Source: Ignavibacteria bacterium
Lineage (GTDB): Bacteria; Bacteroidota; Ignavibacteria; Kapaibacteriales; UBA961
NCBI GenBank assembly: GCA_016720145.1
Contig: JADJXV010000006.1
Span: forward strand, 210,728 to 274,727
DNA: 64,000 bases
Reading direction: 5' to 3'
Made by a program: the position numbers and the translations under genes. The notes below the pieces were generated by a model, which had not been told where the DNA came from, made no database searches, and saw nothing but the letters and a program-made list of their open reading frames with translations. This document shows, piece after piece, positions 27,436-36,728 of this stretch. Within the stretch, counting starts at the first letter, position 1. Each line of letters starts with the position of its first letter.

Positions 27436-27696
27436 TTAGCGCATTTCAAGTAAATGTACTGACTTATCTTCAAAATATTCCCGCAAGAAATTAGGACAAA
27501 AATCAAAACCATTTTCCCAGGCAATTCCATTAAACTCATTAACAAAAACGCGATTGAAAAATGCTTTGTCATGTAATGCTTCACCAATTTCACCACGAAT
27601 AGACGGCGCAACATCGACAATTCCTGAAAATCCATCGGCAAAAGTCACGTGGACATGCAGGTCGGGCAATGGTTGGGCGTTGATTATCTTTTGCAT
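27436..27696 (-). CDS. DUF2442 domain protein
   Basis: 86 residues, almost all DUF2442: LHVHVTFADGFSGIVDVAPS, an acidic helix, and IAWENGFDFCPNFL near the end. DUF2442 proteins are small, often next to DUF4160 proteins in toxin-antitoxin-like pairs; no DUF4160 gene is visible upstream here. It ends 30 bases before the DUF4424-like start on the same strand. Confidence 0.8.
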   Translation of the reverse strand: MQKIINAQPLPDLHVHVTFADGFSGIVDVAPSIRGEIGEALHDKAFFNRVFVNEFNGIAWENGFDFCPNFLREYFEDKSVHLLEMR

Positions 27697-27941
27697 TACT
27701 TCAGCAAGATGCTATGTAGTATGAACATAGTATATATGGAGCACAGGAGTTCTCCATCAATAATTAGCAAATGGATATGCTATATATCCAAATAATTCTT
27801 TTATTCCCTACAAAAATCGTGAAATACCGCATCAAAACGAAACGCTTAGGAGAATTAAGGGAATTACGAGAACGTTTGGACGGCAAAGGGTGACCGCAAA
27901 CGCACGGTTGGAATGCCATGAACCGAACCCCAACATCAATC

Positions 27942-30155
27942 TCACCACACCATCGCAGCATTGAGGAAGAATTGCCTGCCGAGGAGCATGGGGATGGATT
28001 GTAAATTCATGGAATTGAATATGTTATTGACGCCTGCGGTGAGTTCAATCCTCGAACTCTGCAGCAGACCCTGCGTGTCAAATCTCTTGGTAATTGCCGT
28101 ATTACAGAGCGCGTAACCGGGCACGTATTCGTCATCGCGGTCGAGAACTTTTCGGGCGGGGTCGCCGAGAGCAAGTCCATTTTTGTCAAGCGCTTCGTCG
28201 CCGAATCTGCCTACATACTGCACACGGAAATTGATGCTCAGCCCGTAGGGTCTGTGGTCATATTGCACGCGGGCTACGCCACTATGCCGCGAGCGGAACC
28301 ATAAGCCACCATACGTTTTATACTTTAAATACTCACCGTTTATGTAGATAGCGCGACCATCTTTGATTGCATCGAGCACTTCGACATCATTGGCGTCGAG
28401 AAATTGGTAGCCGAAATTTGCCGAAAATGATGTGCTGTCACTCACGGGAAGAGCAAGGTGAAGATTCGTTTCAATCCCTTGCGTATAGACCCGCGAGAGA
28501 TTGCGGTAGGAATAGACCGAATTATTGCCCGTAGCATCCTGACCAACATAGTAATACTCGATTAAGTTCGAGAGATTATTACGGAATGCGCGGACCTCGA
28601 CCATGCCGGTGAGCTTGTCGTCGCCGATGGGAATGTCAATTCCATCATACATAATCCCCGCATCAAACGCCGTCGAACGCTCGGGTTGTAGATCGAGACC
28701 GAGGCGCCGCGCTCCGACCAGATCATAGCCGGCCCCGGCGAGACGATTGGAGAATTGCACGTATAACTGTCTGAAATCCGGCACTTTGAAACCGGTACCG
28801 ATGGAAGTACGGAATTGCAAATTGTCGGTTATTTTAAAATTCAGTGCGAGCTTGGGATTGGCTAACCATAATACTTTCAATAACGTACTGTCGAAGGGTT
28901 CGCTACCGGAAAAGCTTGCATTATCATACGCACTATTGCCTACATAGCGGCTACTCAGCGCGTATGACACCCATTCGGTGGGATTACCTTCCCACTGTCC
29001 AAAGATGGAGAAGGTGCGGTAAAAGGGTTTGTCGGGGTAACGCGAACCGCTCGTATTGTCGTAATTGGCTTCGAGACCGAAGGTAAAACGATTGCGGAGA
29101 TTCCAGAACACATCATATTGCAAATATCCGCGCCAGATTTGGCGGTTGAGGTCATCGGTGCGACCGGCTGCAGCTTGCGTGGTGTCGAAATTGTACTGTT
29201 CGGTGTAGTTTGAGCCGTATAACTGCGCTGTAAGTCGTGCCTTGCCGTGCGTCCATTCCGTGCCGAGTGTGCCTGAAAATTCACGTTGCACCACCGAACC
29301 TGTATTAGAAGCGACTTGTCCGAAGAATGATTCGGTGAATTTCCCGCTGCTTTCCGATTCAAAAAAACGTCCATTAGCGGAGAGTTTTAAGCCGGGTGTA
29401 ATTCTCCACAATCCCTTTGTTTGTGCGGTGTAGTCGGTAAATCCGGAGTATGGAACGGTGCGTCCATCTTGTGATAATTCAAATGGTTGTGCTGATTTGC
29501 TGTTAAAGAATCCGCTTATTTCGTAGTCCGTTGCGCCATAGCCGCCGTCGAGTTGGAGTTCTGCTGCGCCATGCTGCAGATACTGTGAATAGACTTTTCC
29601 ACTCCACCCGTCAACCGGTCTTTTAGTAATAATATTAATCACACCGGCGAGGGCTTCGCTGCCGTAGAGCGAGGACATCGGACCTTTGACAATTTCGACG
29701 CGGTCGATATTCCCCACCGAAATGCGGGACAAGTCGAGCACACCGGCAACGCGACCGATCATGGGCTGACCGTCGAGTAAGATCATTGTATAGTCAGGGC
29801 TTAGCCCCATCATTTGTACGCCGGTGCGAACATTGGTTGTGAGCAGGAGTCCGCTTTGCTCACGGAGTAAATCAGCGGAATTCACCATCGCGCTGGACTT
29901 TAATTTATCACCGCCAACGACTTCCACGCGTACGGGCGAGTCTTTGATGAGCGATTCATTCCGCGTACCGGTGATGACTACTTGTTGGGCGTTATAGGTG
30001 CGAGTTTTGGAAAGTGTATCTGCTTTTTTTACCCGCGGAACGGCCGGAAGGCGCGGAGTTTGGAGGGTAGAATCGGGTGCGGCAATGCTTGGAAGTATCG
30101 AGAAAAGAAGGAATAAAACGACCGACAATGTAAACGAAGTACTAGTTATACGCAT
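27942..30155 (-). CDS. TonB-dependent outer-membrane receptor
   Basis: 737 residues. A signal peptide (FSILPSIAA) and a short Pro/Lys linker precede the plug domain (QQVVITGTRNESLIKDSPV, VEIVKGPMSSLYGSEALAGVINII) and a 22-strand barrel that ends NAAMVW with a terminal aromatic residue. It imports a siderophore, vitamin or similar ligand using the proton motive force through TonB; the ligand is not identifiable and no cobalamin riboswitch is visible upstream. The start at 30155 is preferred: the frame runs a further 49 codons upstream, but that part is a translation of the CTTTGCGTTAAA palindrome, not a domain. Confidence 0.9.
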   Translation of the reverse strand: MRITSTSFTLSVVLFLLFSILPSIAAPDSTLQTPRLPAVPRVKKADTLSKTRTYNAQQVVITGTRNESLIKDSPVRVEVVGGDKLKSSAMVNSADLLREQSGLLLTTNVRTGVQMMGLSPDYTMILLDGQPMIGRVAGVLDLSRISVGNIDRVEIVKGPMSSLYGSEALAGVINIITKRPVDGWSGKVYSQYLQHGAAELQLDGGYGATDYEISGFFNSKSAQPFELSQDGRTVPYSGFTDYTAQTKGLWRITPGLKLSANGRFFESESSGKFTESFFGQVASNTGSVVQREFSGTLGTEWTHGKARLTAQLYGSNYTEQYNFDTTQAAAGRTDDLNRQIWRGYLQYDVFWNLRNRFTFGLEANYDNTSGSRYPDKPFYRTFSIFGQWEGNPTEWVSYALSSRYVGNSAYDNASFSGSEPFDSTLLKVLWLANPKLALNFKITDNLQFRTSIGTGFKVPDFRQLYVQFSNRLAGAGYDLVGARRLGLDLQPERSTAFDAGIMYDGIDIPIGDDKLTGMVEVRAFRNNLSNLIEYYYVGQDATGNNSVYSYRNLSRVYTQGIETNLHLALPVSDSTSFSANFGYQFLDANDVEVLDAIKDGRAIYINGEYLKYKTYGGLWFRSRHSGVARVQYDHRPYGLSINFRVQYVGRFGDEALDKNGLALGDPARKVLDRDDEYVPGYALCNTAITKRFDTQGLLQSSRIELTAGVNNIFNSMNLQSIPMLLGRQFFLNAAMVW

Positions 30156-30237
30156 GAATTTCTTTGTATGAGTAAAAAATGAGGGCGGTAAGACGGGATT
30201 TTTGGTTTTTTCGCGTTTTGATTGCGTAAGATTTTCA

Positions 30238-30293
30238 ACGCAAAGGCGCAAAGGTGCAGAGAATTCTTTGCGTGCTTTGCGGCTTTGCGTTAA
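30238..30293. repeat. palindromic repeat, CTTTGCGTTAAA family
   Basis: AACGCAAAGGCGCAAAGGTG at 30238 is followed by the inverted arm TTTGCGGCTTTGCGTTAAA around 30275-30293. This is another copy of the family found around the GxxExxY gene, located upstream of the TonB receptor start. Confidence 0.8.
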
Positions 30294-30437
30294 AAAATCC
30301 AAGATGTATTCCTTGCGGCGAAGATGATATTATCAGCGAACATCATAGAAAATCATAAAAAATCAGCGTGCCATTTCTCAACACACACACAGATTTTCCG
30401 TAAATTGCCACTCAAATTTGACTTCAATTACTAGAAT

Positions 30438-31730
30438 ATGGAATCTATGCAGTATCAATACTCCCTTGAATTTGCTCAGACAATGGACGCTCAGGACGCA
30501 CTTGCGCCGCTTCGTCATCACTTTCATTTCCCCGTTATTAACAGTCAAGAAGCACGGTATTTCTGCGGAAATTCTCTTGGACTCCAACCAAAAGCGACCG
30601 AAAGTGCGCTCCTTCAGGAATTAAACGATTGGAAAAATTGGGGTGTCGAAGGACATTTCAACGCAAAAAATCCATGGTTCCCGTATCATAAATTCCTCAC
30701 CGATTCCCTCGCCCGTATCGTTGGAGCTCAGCCAAGCGAAGTAGTTTGTATGAATACACTTACCGTCAATCTTCATCTACTGATGGTGTCGTTTTATCGT
30801 CCAACAAAGGAACGCTACAAAATCATCATGGAGGCAGGCGCCTTCCCTTCTGACCAATATGCTATGGAGTCACAGGCGCGCTTTCATGGGCTCAATCCGG
30901 ATGAAGCAATTATTGAAATTGCACCGCGTGAAGGTGAAAATACGCTCCGCACCGAGGACATTCTCAGTGCGATTGAAATGCATAAAGACTCACTTGCACT
31001 CGTTATGTTCTCCGGTGTGCAATATTTTACCGGTCAGCGATTTGCGATGAAGGATATTGCTGCAGCGGCTCATGCAGCAGGAGCGCTCGTAGGATTCGAC
31101 CTCGCGCATGCTATTGGGAATGTTGAACTTAATCTTCATGATTGGGATGTAGATTTTGCAGCGTGGTGTTCGTATAAGTATCTGAATTCCGGTCCGGGTG
31201 GCGTCGGCGGCATCTTCGTCCACGAACGTCACGGCAACTCTCCCGACCTCCCGCGTTTTGCCGGCTGGTGGGGCAATGACGAAAGCACACGATTTGAAAT
31301 GAAGAAGGGTTTTCGTCCTGCCAAGGGCGCTGAGGGTTGGCAGATCAGCAATGCGCAAGTATTTCAAATGGCTGCACTTCGCGCGTCTTTGGATGTGTTT
31401 GACAAAGCAGATTTTTCTTCCTTGGCAGCAAAACGTGATGCTTTAACCGGATATTTGGAATTCTTACTTGCAAAAGTAATTGCCGACTTCCCTGCTCTCA
31501 ATATCACGATTATTACTCCACATGATCTACACGAACGAGGATGTCAATTATCCTTACTTGCGAATTCTAATGGACGGGAATTATATAATTATCTAACAAA
31601 TAATGGAATTATCGTTGACTGGCGCGAACCGAACGTTATCCGCGCTGCTCCTGTTCCTCTTTATAATTCATTTGAAGATGTATATGTGTTAGCCGAAAGT
31701 ATCAGGTCGTATGCAAAAGAGATACTATAA
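30438..31730 (+). CDS. kynU: kynureninase
   Basis: 430 residues of the PLP-dependent aminotransferase fold type I. Recognisable segments are YFCGNSLGLQPKA, HFNAKNPWFPYH, EAGAFPSDQYA, VGFDLAHAIGNVEL and WCSYKYLNSGPGG, where the Lys is the PLP anchor, then NAQVFQMAALRAS. It hydrolyses L-kynurenine to anthranilate and alanine (or 3-hydroxykynurenine to 3-hydroxyanthranilate), part of tryptophan degradation or de novo NAD synthesis. No other pathway gene is in the window. An ATG nine bases downstream is an equally possible start. It is divergent from the TonB gene. Confidence 0.93.
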   Translation: MESMQYQYSLEFAQTMDAQDALAPLRHHFHFPVINSQEARYFCGNSLGLQPKATESALLQELNDWKNWGVEGHFNAKNPWFPYHKFLTDSLARIVGAQPSEVVCMNTLTVNLHLLMVSFYRPTKERYKIIMEAGAFPSDQYAMESQARFHGLNPDEAIIEIAPREGENTLRTEDILSAIEMHKDSLALVMFSGVQYFTGQRFAMKDIAAAAHAAGALVGFDLAHAIGNVELNLHDWDVDFAAWCSYKYLNSGPGGVGGIFVHERHGNSPDLPRFAGWWGNDESTRFEMKKGFRPAKGAEGWQISNAQVFQMAALRASLDVFDKADFSSLAAKRDALTGYLEFLLAKVIADFPALNITIITPHDLHERGCQLSLLANSNGRELYNYLTNNGIIVDWREPNVIRAAPVPLYNSFEDVYVLAESIRSYAKEIL

Positions 31731-31904
31731 TTAGGAAATATTTGAGGAGTGAAGTTGATCATAAAAAATACTCATTAAACCTTTCCTAAACTCACCGCTC
31801 TTAGCACCCGAAATTGCGGAGAGTATGGCGCTCTTCACATTTGTAAGGGGACGATACTTGTTGTATCCAACCAATTTTCTTTCTTAATTTTAAAGGGTAA
31901 TTGT

Positions 31905-32186
31905 ATGAAAAATCTTGTTGTAGCAACTATCGTTGCATTCGTCGTCGCAGGTAGTGTTACTGTCAATGCTCAAACTCCGAAAGAGCAAGCTAAAGCCGGA
32001 AAAGAACAAGTTAAAGCAGGGAAAACGGTGATCAAATCTGAACGTCAGGACATGAAAGCGATTAAGGAAAGCGTGAAAGCCGGTACAATGTCCAAAGAAG
32101 AAGCAAAAGCGCAAGTAAAGGCAAACCGTGAGCAAATCAAAGCAGCAAAAGGATCTGTGCACGAAGGAAAACAGCAAATCCGGTGA
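31905..32186 (+). CDS. small exported Lys/Ala/Glu-rich helical protein
   Basis: 93 residues as it stands: a signal peptide (cleavage after VNA, residue 23) followed by an Ala/Lys/Glu/Gln-rich coil with heptad-like spacing (KEQAKAGKEQVKAGK, KEEAKAQVKANREQIKAAK). AAAGGG lies seven bases upstream of the ATG. The stop at 32184 may be caused by one extra base near 32160: the shifted frame continues SKSGEARKAAHEAKKNK to a stop at 32224-32226, in the same composition. Function is unknown; probably a periplasmic, extended coiled-coil protein. It is followed closely by a barrel-protein gene. Confidence 0.65.
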   Translation: MKNLVVATIVAFVVAGSVTVNAQTPKEQAKAGKEQVKAGKTVIKSERQDMKAIKESVKAGTMSKEEAKAQVKANREQIKAAKGSVHEGKQQIR

Positions 32187-32237
32187 AGCCCGTAAGGCAG
32201 CACATGAAGCCAAAAAAAATAAATAAGACTTGAAAAT

Positions 32238-33233
32238 ATGAGGTTATCTCAAAATCTGAATTCACACACAAAGCGTCTCGGCATATCGCCGAGACGCTTT
32301 GCTTTTGTTATTGCTTTCTGTGGGGTTATTGGCACTTTCACTTCGGTGTATGCTAATAATACTTGTGTCAATCTTCACGGTAACTATATTAATTATAAGA
32401 TAGTTGTTGATTCTATATTTACTGATTTCAGTTCACCCTTTAATGATACTACCCAAGCTGAAATCGATTCATTAGATCTGGAACTAGACGCTTTAGCAGC
32501 CGAACTAGACACTACCGAATCTGATACAGCCGACACCAAATGGTCATTCGTCGCAAATACAAAATATCGTAGTCAGGACCAACGAAATGGTGTCGATATC
32601 AGCAATGGTTTACCGACATTTTTTAATTCAGTCAAGCTTTCCCATGCTATCGGACTGGAATTATCAGCATCTACTTCGCATAGAATCAAGACCAAAAAAC
32701 TCGATTATCAGGATTTTTCACTTGCTCTTAGTTATGAATATCAAGCTGCAGATTGGGTGGATCTTTCTGCCGGGCTCACTCGCACCAAATACCAAACTGA
32801 CACGACCAATGCTCTCGCCGGCTCGTCTTTTATTATCTCTCTGATGGCAGATTTCTATATCAAACGGTTCATAATTGATCTTTCGCTCGACAGATACACC
32901 GGAGACGATGCGAGTACTTCCCTTTCGCTCACTACGCTTTACCCATTCAAATACAAAGATTTATCGATTATTACGATGCTCGGCGCTTCTCTGCTGAGTT
33001 ATGAAATTACCACCAATCGCCTCAAATCCACTACCAAAACGACCAAGGCCAAAACCAAAAAAGCTCTTTCGCTCAGTTCAGTCGTTGCAAGCTTGCCAAT
33101 ATCCTACCCGATTTACCGAGGAATTTCCATGAATTTCACACCGACGTTTAGCTATTCTCCTATCGAAACCGTATCGAGTAATCGCACGCAACTCGTTGTT
33201 AGTTTGGGACTAAAATATTCACTCGACTTTTAA
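32238..33233 (+). CDS. outer-membrane beta-barrel protein, unknown
   Basis: 331 residues with an unusually long N-terminus before the hydrophobic signal core (FAFVIAFCGVIGTFTS). An acidic Asp/Leu-rich linker (SLDLELDALAAELDTTESD) leads into alternating barrel strands and a C-terminal VVSLGLKYSLDF, the aromatic end typical of BAM substrates. Function is unknown. The ATG lies before a strong 13-bp hairpin that falls within codons 11-21, so the start could be wrong or the hairpin could attenuate expression; no later ATG suits the signal peptide. It is 11 bases beyond the frame-corrected end of the small helical gene. Confidence 0.65.
   Translation: MRLSQNLNSHTKRLGISPRRFAFVIAFCGVIGTFTSVYANNTCVNLHGNYINYKIVVDSIFTDFSSPFNDTTQAEIDSLDLELDALAAELDTTESDTADTKWSFVANTKYRSQDQRNGVDISNGLPTFFNSVKLSHAIGLELSASTSHRIKTKKLDYQDFSLALSYEYQAADWVDLSAGLTRTKYQTDTTNALAGSSFIISLMADFYIKRFIIDLSLDRYTGDDASTSLSLTTLYPFKYKDLSIITMLGASLLSYEITTNRLKSTTKTTKAKTKKALSLSSVVASLPISYPIYRGISMNFTPTFSYSPIETVSSNRTQLVVSLGLKYSLDF
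32270..32306 (+). terminator. terminator-like hairpin inside the 5' end of the barrel gene
   Basis: AAGCGTCTCGGC at 32271-32282 pairs perfectly with GCCGAGACGCTT at 32288-32299 around ATATC, followed by TGCTTTTG. It would end transcripts of the small helical gene but lies within the coding region assigned to the next gene, so it may act as a partial terminator or attenuator. Confidence 0.7.
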
Positions 33234-33308
33234 AGTTATTTTCCCCCTTCAGCACATTCCACACCGATATTCACCGCTCTCCCTTGCCGACCACGAATAG
33301 TAGCCTCC

Positions 33309-34823
33309 TTAATGCACGACCACTATCTTGCCTACAACATGTCCATTATTTTCAAGATAATACACGCCTGCTGCCACACGAGAAACATCAACCGACACTG
33401 CCCCCTTTTCAGCAGAAATTAGTTCAGATTGAATCAATTCTCCGGTGATGCCATTATAGAGTTTAATTCGCCGGATGTCTGTTTCAATTTCGCTTATCAT
33501 GATGGTAACAGTACTACTTGCAGGATTCGGTGTAGTTAATATCTTTATAACTTCACTCGGCTCCTCCACCGACATCGGCGGATAATACTCTACCGCACCA
33601 AGCGATCGATTACGAGCAGGAAAAATTCCCGGCGCTGGTGCAAATTCCTTGCTGTAAAAGTCGCGTGATGGCGTGATAATACCCGTTCCCTGTCCAATCG
33701 CCGGAGAAGTGCTCGTTAATTCAAATCTTACTGAGTCTTTGAAGCGTGGATTATCACGGATTGTTCGGATTTCCGGCGTGGGTGTATTCGGTCCGTTCCA
33801 AGAGGAGTTATCGGGATTATACCATAGATTGATGCCAAAGGTAAACGTCTCGGGAGCAGTATTTCCACCGATATTGATGGCAGGTTGCGCGGTCGCAAAC
33901 ACGACGATATTTTCCGAAAAATGATTATTCCCGCAGGGCAGGAAACCATTACCGACAGTCTCTTGCAGGATGCGAATTGCCCAGCGTCCGGGACGATAGA
34001 TGGTATTATTCACTACAAAACAGTCAATAGCGCCGACAAAAGCTATCGGTGCCGCCGAACCAATGAAAATATTCGAATAGACATCGATTCCCTTTGCTTC
34101 GTAATTAGCCCCTACCGGTCGGAAAAATGGGAGTCCGGTCGAACCTCCAATATTAACTGACCGTTCACCTCCATTGACAAATTTATTCCGTTCGATAGTT
34201 ATGAATCCCGATCCACCCTTTGCCTGAATAGAATTCGAACCTCCATTTTCAAAGTGATTATCGGAGATAATTCCTTTATGGCATCCAACCATATCTATAA
34301 GCGAACCTCCCGTAGCACCATTGAGGAATCGACAGTTACGTATCGTGAACGTGTCAATTCCCGACATTTTTAATTCATCATTATTGCCGGTCGCCGCCAT
34401 ACTCCGCCACTCGCAATTTTCAATAATTATATTATGCGATGGCGAGTCGAATGTACCACCGTCATCAAGATTCACACCATTGCCTGTCTGCTGTTCGAAT
34501 ATGAGTCCGTTTATCCGTACATACCGCGTATCAGTCATCTGAAAAGCCTGCGAACCTCCTCTGAAAATTACCGATTCATTATTCTCCGTTCGAATCGTAA
34601 TCCAATTATTTGCATTGCCTTGTAGATTCACAATCGCATCTCCGCCGCTATAGACACCGCCATAGATGAGAATCGTATCACCCGGCTGAGCTTGCTGTGC
34701 AGCAGCTTGCAAGCGTGTATAGGTCTTACCTGTGCCGACTTCGAGAGTGCGAGAAAGTGAATAAGGAGAGGAAATAAGGAAGGCAGTTAAAAGAAGGATG
34801 CCATACAAGTAGATATTTTTCAT
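33309..34823 (-). CDS. right-handed beta-helix protein with T9SS sorting domain
   Basis: 504 residues. After a signal peptide (to about residue 24) comes the parallel beta-helix opening LEVGTGKTYTRLQAAAQQAQPGDTILI, written in part as GDTILIYGGVYSGGDA, as in chondroitinase-B-like and other pectate-lyase-fold proteins. It is followed by many NIIIENC/FTIRNCRF/GIISDNHF-type coils. Near the end is LGAVEYYPPM, then a T9SS domain (TTPNPASSTVTIMI ... AAGVYYLENNG). It is likely a surface or secreted polysaccharide-binding or -cleaving protein; catalytic residues were not identified. It converges with the barrel gene. Confidence 0.82.
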   Translation of the reverse strand: MKNIYLYGILLLTAFLISSPYSLSRTLEVGTGKTYTRLQAAAQQAQPGDTILIYGGVYSGGDAIVNLQGNANNWITIRTENNESVIFRGGSQAFQMTDTRYVRINGLIFEQQTGNGVNLDDGGTFDSPSHNIIIENCEWRSMAATGNNDELKMSGIDTFTIRNCRFLNGATGGSLIDMVGCHKGIISDNHFENGGSNSIQAKGGSGFITIERNKFVNGGERSVNIGGSTGLPFFRPVGANYEAKGIDVYSNIFIGSAAPIAFVGAIDCFVVNNTIYRPGRWAIRILQETVGNGFLPCGNNHFSENIVVFATAQPAINIGGNTAPETFTFGINLWYNPDNSSWNGPNTPTPEIRTIRDNPRFKDSVRFELTSTSPAIGQGTGIITPSRDFYSKEFAPAPGIFPARNRSLGAVEYYPPMSVEEPSEVIKILTTPNPASSTVTIMISEIETDIRRIKLYNGITGELIQSELISAEKGAVSVDVSRVAAGVYYLENNGHVVGKIVVVH

Positions 34824-34950
34824 ACGCTTATGCTCCGAATAATTTGGAAATATTTTGAGAATTCATTGTTATTTTTAAGTGATATCGAGAAGCATATCAA
34901 GCTCAAGTATCAGGTTTGGTTACAATTTACTCAATTATTCGGTATTTTAA

Positions 34951-35003
34951 TGCAAAACGCAAAGGACGCAATGATTTCTCTGCACCTCTGCGCCTTGCGA
35001 TAA
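34951..35003. repeat. degenerate palindromic repeat, CTTTGCGTTAAA family
   Basis: GCAAAACGCAAAGGACGCAA followed by CTCTGCACCTCTGCGCC is a decayed copy of the repeats near 23 and 30 kb. It lies between the beta-helix gene start and the stop of the kdp-linked histidine kinase. Confidence 0.6.
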
Positions 35004-35018
35004 AAATCACTTGCTCAC

Positions 35019-36728
35019 TCATGCCACAGCCGGCAACGTAAACATAAACGTACTTCCCATCCCTACTTCGCTTACAAGTCCGATAGACCCGCCTTGCGCT
35101 TCTATAAATTCTTTGCTAATTGCAAGTCCAAGCCCCGTACCGGTATTGGTCGTATCAGAATTCGGCACTTGATAGAATTTCTCAAAAATCTTGGGCTGAT
35201 ATTTTGGGTCAATTCCTCGACCATAATCTTGCACTGTGAACTGCACCTCAGGTGAAACAACACCAGCTATTCTGTAGCATCTGATGTTAATTTTTGCATC
35301 TTCCGGTGAATAGCGCACTGCATTCGAGAAGAAGTTGACGAGTACCCATGCCGTTTTTTCAATATCGCAGACAACATTCGGGAGCTCTTCCTCGCAAATA
35401 ACTTCAAGGTGAATATTTTTCTGTTGTGCTTGAAATGCAAGGGCATTACAAGCATAACTAATAATCGTCTCCGGCATCGTCGATTGCTTCTGCAGCTGAA
35501 TATTCCCCGTTTCAACTTGTGCCAGGTCGAGGAGCTCTCCGGTGATTTTGAGTAATCGTTGTGATTCATCTTTCATCGTTTCGATGAGCTTTTGCTGTTC
35601 GGGATTGACAGTCCCGACTCTCGCGTCCTCAAGTAATTTCAAGCTCAGCTTTATCGATGATATTGGCGTCTTTAATTCATGTGAAATCGTCGCTATAAAA
35701 TTTGTTTTAGCTAAGTCTAACTCTTTGTATTCTGTAATATTATTCAAAAGTATTACTTCTCCGATCGGTTGCAAATCGGCAACTATCTGAACCACTTCTT
35801 TCGTGAAATAGCTTTCTTTGCCATCGCTATATATTTTTAGAGGAGCTTGGGTGTTTTCTATTGTCAGTAGCCGTCTCAGTAAGTCATTATGCAAGGCGAT
35901 ATCCGGCGCATAATTACCGATGAGTTTTGCGCTTTCAATATTCAATATTTTGGTTGCTTCGGTGTTCGCAAAGAGGATATACCTTTTCTCATCAAACCCA
36001 ATAATCGGGTATTTCATATTATTGATAATTGTTTCAATTCGCTTTTTTTCGAATATGATTTTAGCAAGATTACTTTGTTCATATCTATCGAGCTTTTCTG
36101 CCATTGTATTAAACGAATCTGCCAAATCGTTAAATTCATCTTTACCTTGAAAATGCAATCTCTTACGGTAATTTTTATCAGCAATTTGCCTAATACTTTC
36201 TGTGAGCTCCTGAATCGGTGTGCTGATACGCGCAGGAAAATTTAAAAGCAATGTAAAAGATATCAAAAAACACAGAACACCTGAAATTGCCACCCACATT
36301 GTCGCCGTTTTGGCCGTTTGAGTTGCCACAGCACTTTTTCGGGCTATTGCATCCATGTTGAGCTTCATGATGGCATAATTATCGATGCGCAATTTGTGAT
36401 ATATTGCCGTATCTTTTTGATTTGCCTTCAGTTGTGCGAAACGCTCTCCAAGCTTTTGAGTCAGCTCTGCTTCTCCAATTTCAGTGATATTATTCTGCTG
36501 TTTTATCAAATTTTTCTCAAAAACTGCAAGTGACTGTTCTCGATCTTCTGTTCGTTCGAGAGCAGCGACCATATTCTGAGTGTATTCGAGTGAATTATAA
36601 TTAGCTTCTAATATTTTCTTGGTTGCATTCGAGAGTGCATCGAGGTAATAGGTACTAATCGATACGAGCACAACAATGAGCGTAAAGAGTAACCCAATTC
36701 CAAGCGTTATTTTTGTTTTTATTCTCAT
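35019..36728 (-). CDS. kdp-linked sensor histidine kinase (4-helix sensor, HAMP, PAS)
   Basis: 569 residues. A transmembrane helix (about 8-28), a helical periplasmic sensor of the four-helix-bundle receptor type, a second transmembrane helix (about 143-163) and a HAMP domain (PARISTPIQELTESIRQI) are followed by a PAS domain, the HisKA phospho-acceptor SHELKTPISS and an ATPase domain (NFFSNAVRY, DYGRGID, TGTGLGLAI). Its ATG overlaps the kdpD stop by four bases (ATGA), so it is the last gene of the kdp operon and probably replaces the kinase half that KdpD lacks here. No KdpE-type regulator follows; the sigma-54 regulator at 45-46 kb is a candidate partner. Confidence 0.88.
   Translation of the reverse strand: MRIKTKITLGIGLLFTLIVVLVSISTYYLDALSNATKKILEANYNSLEYTQNMVAALERTEDREQSLAVFEKNLIKQQNNITEIGEAELTQKLGERFAQLKANQKDTAIYHKLRIDNYAIMKLNMDAIARKSAVATQTAKTATMWVAISGVLCFLISFTLLLNFPARISTPIQELTESIRQIADKNYRKRLHFQGKDEFNDLADSFNTMAEKLDRYEQSNLAKIIFEKKRIETIINNMKYPIIGFDEKRYILFANTEATKILNIESAKLIGNYAPDIALHNDLLRRLLTIENTQAPLKIYSDGKESYFTKEVVQIVADLQPIGEVILLNNITEYKELDLAKTNFIATISHELKTPISSIKLSLKLLEDARVGTVNPEQQKLIETMKDESQRLLKITGELLDLAQVETGNIQLQKQSTMPETIISYACNALAFQAQQKNIHLEVICEEELPNVVCDIEKTAWVLVNFFSNAVRYSPEDAKINIRCYRIAGVVSPEVQFTVQDYGRGIDPKYQPKIFEKFYQVPNSDTTNTGTGLGLAISKEFIEAQGGSIGLVSEVGMGSTFMFTLPAVA

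Noticed and set aside
27697..27941. Search for a DUF4160 partner upstream of the DUF2442 gene
   Set aside because: No frame in either strand shows the DUF4160 pattern; short frames here are unsupported.
30156..30302. 49-residue N-terminal extension of the TonB receptor
   Set aside because: It is a translation of the CTTTGCGTTAAA palindrome and precedes a proper signal peptide starting at 30155.
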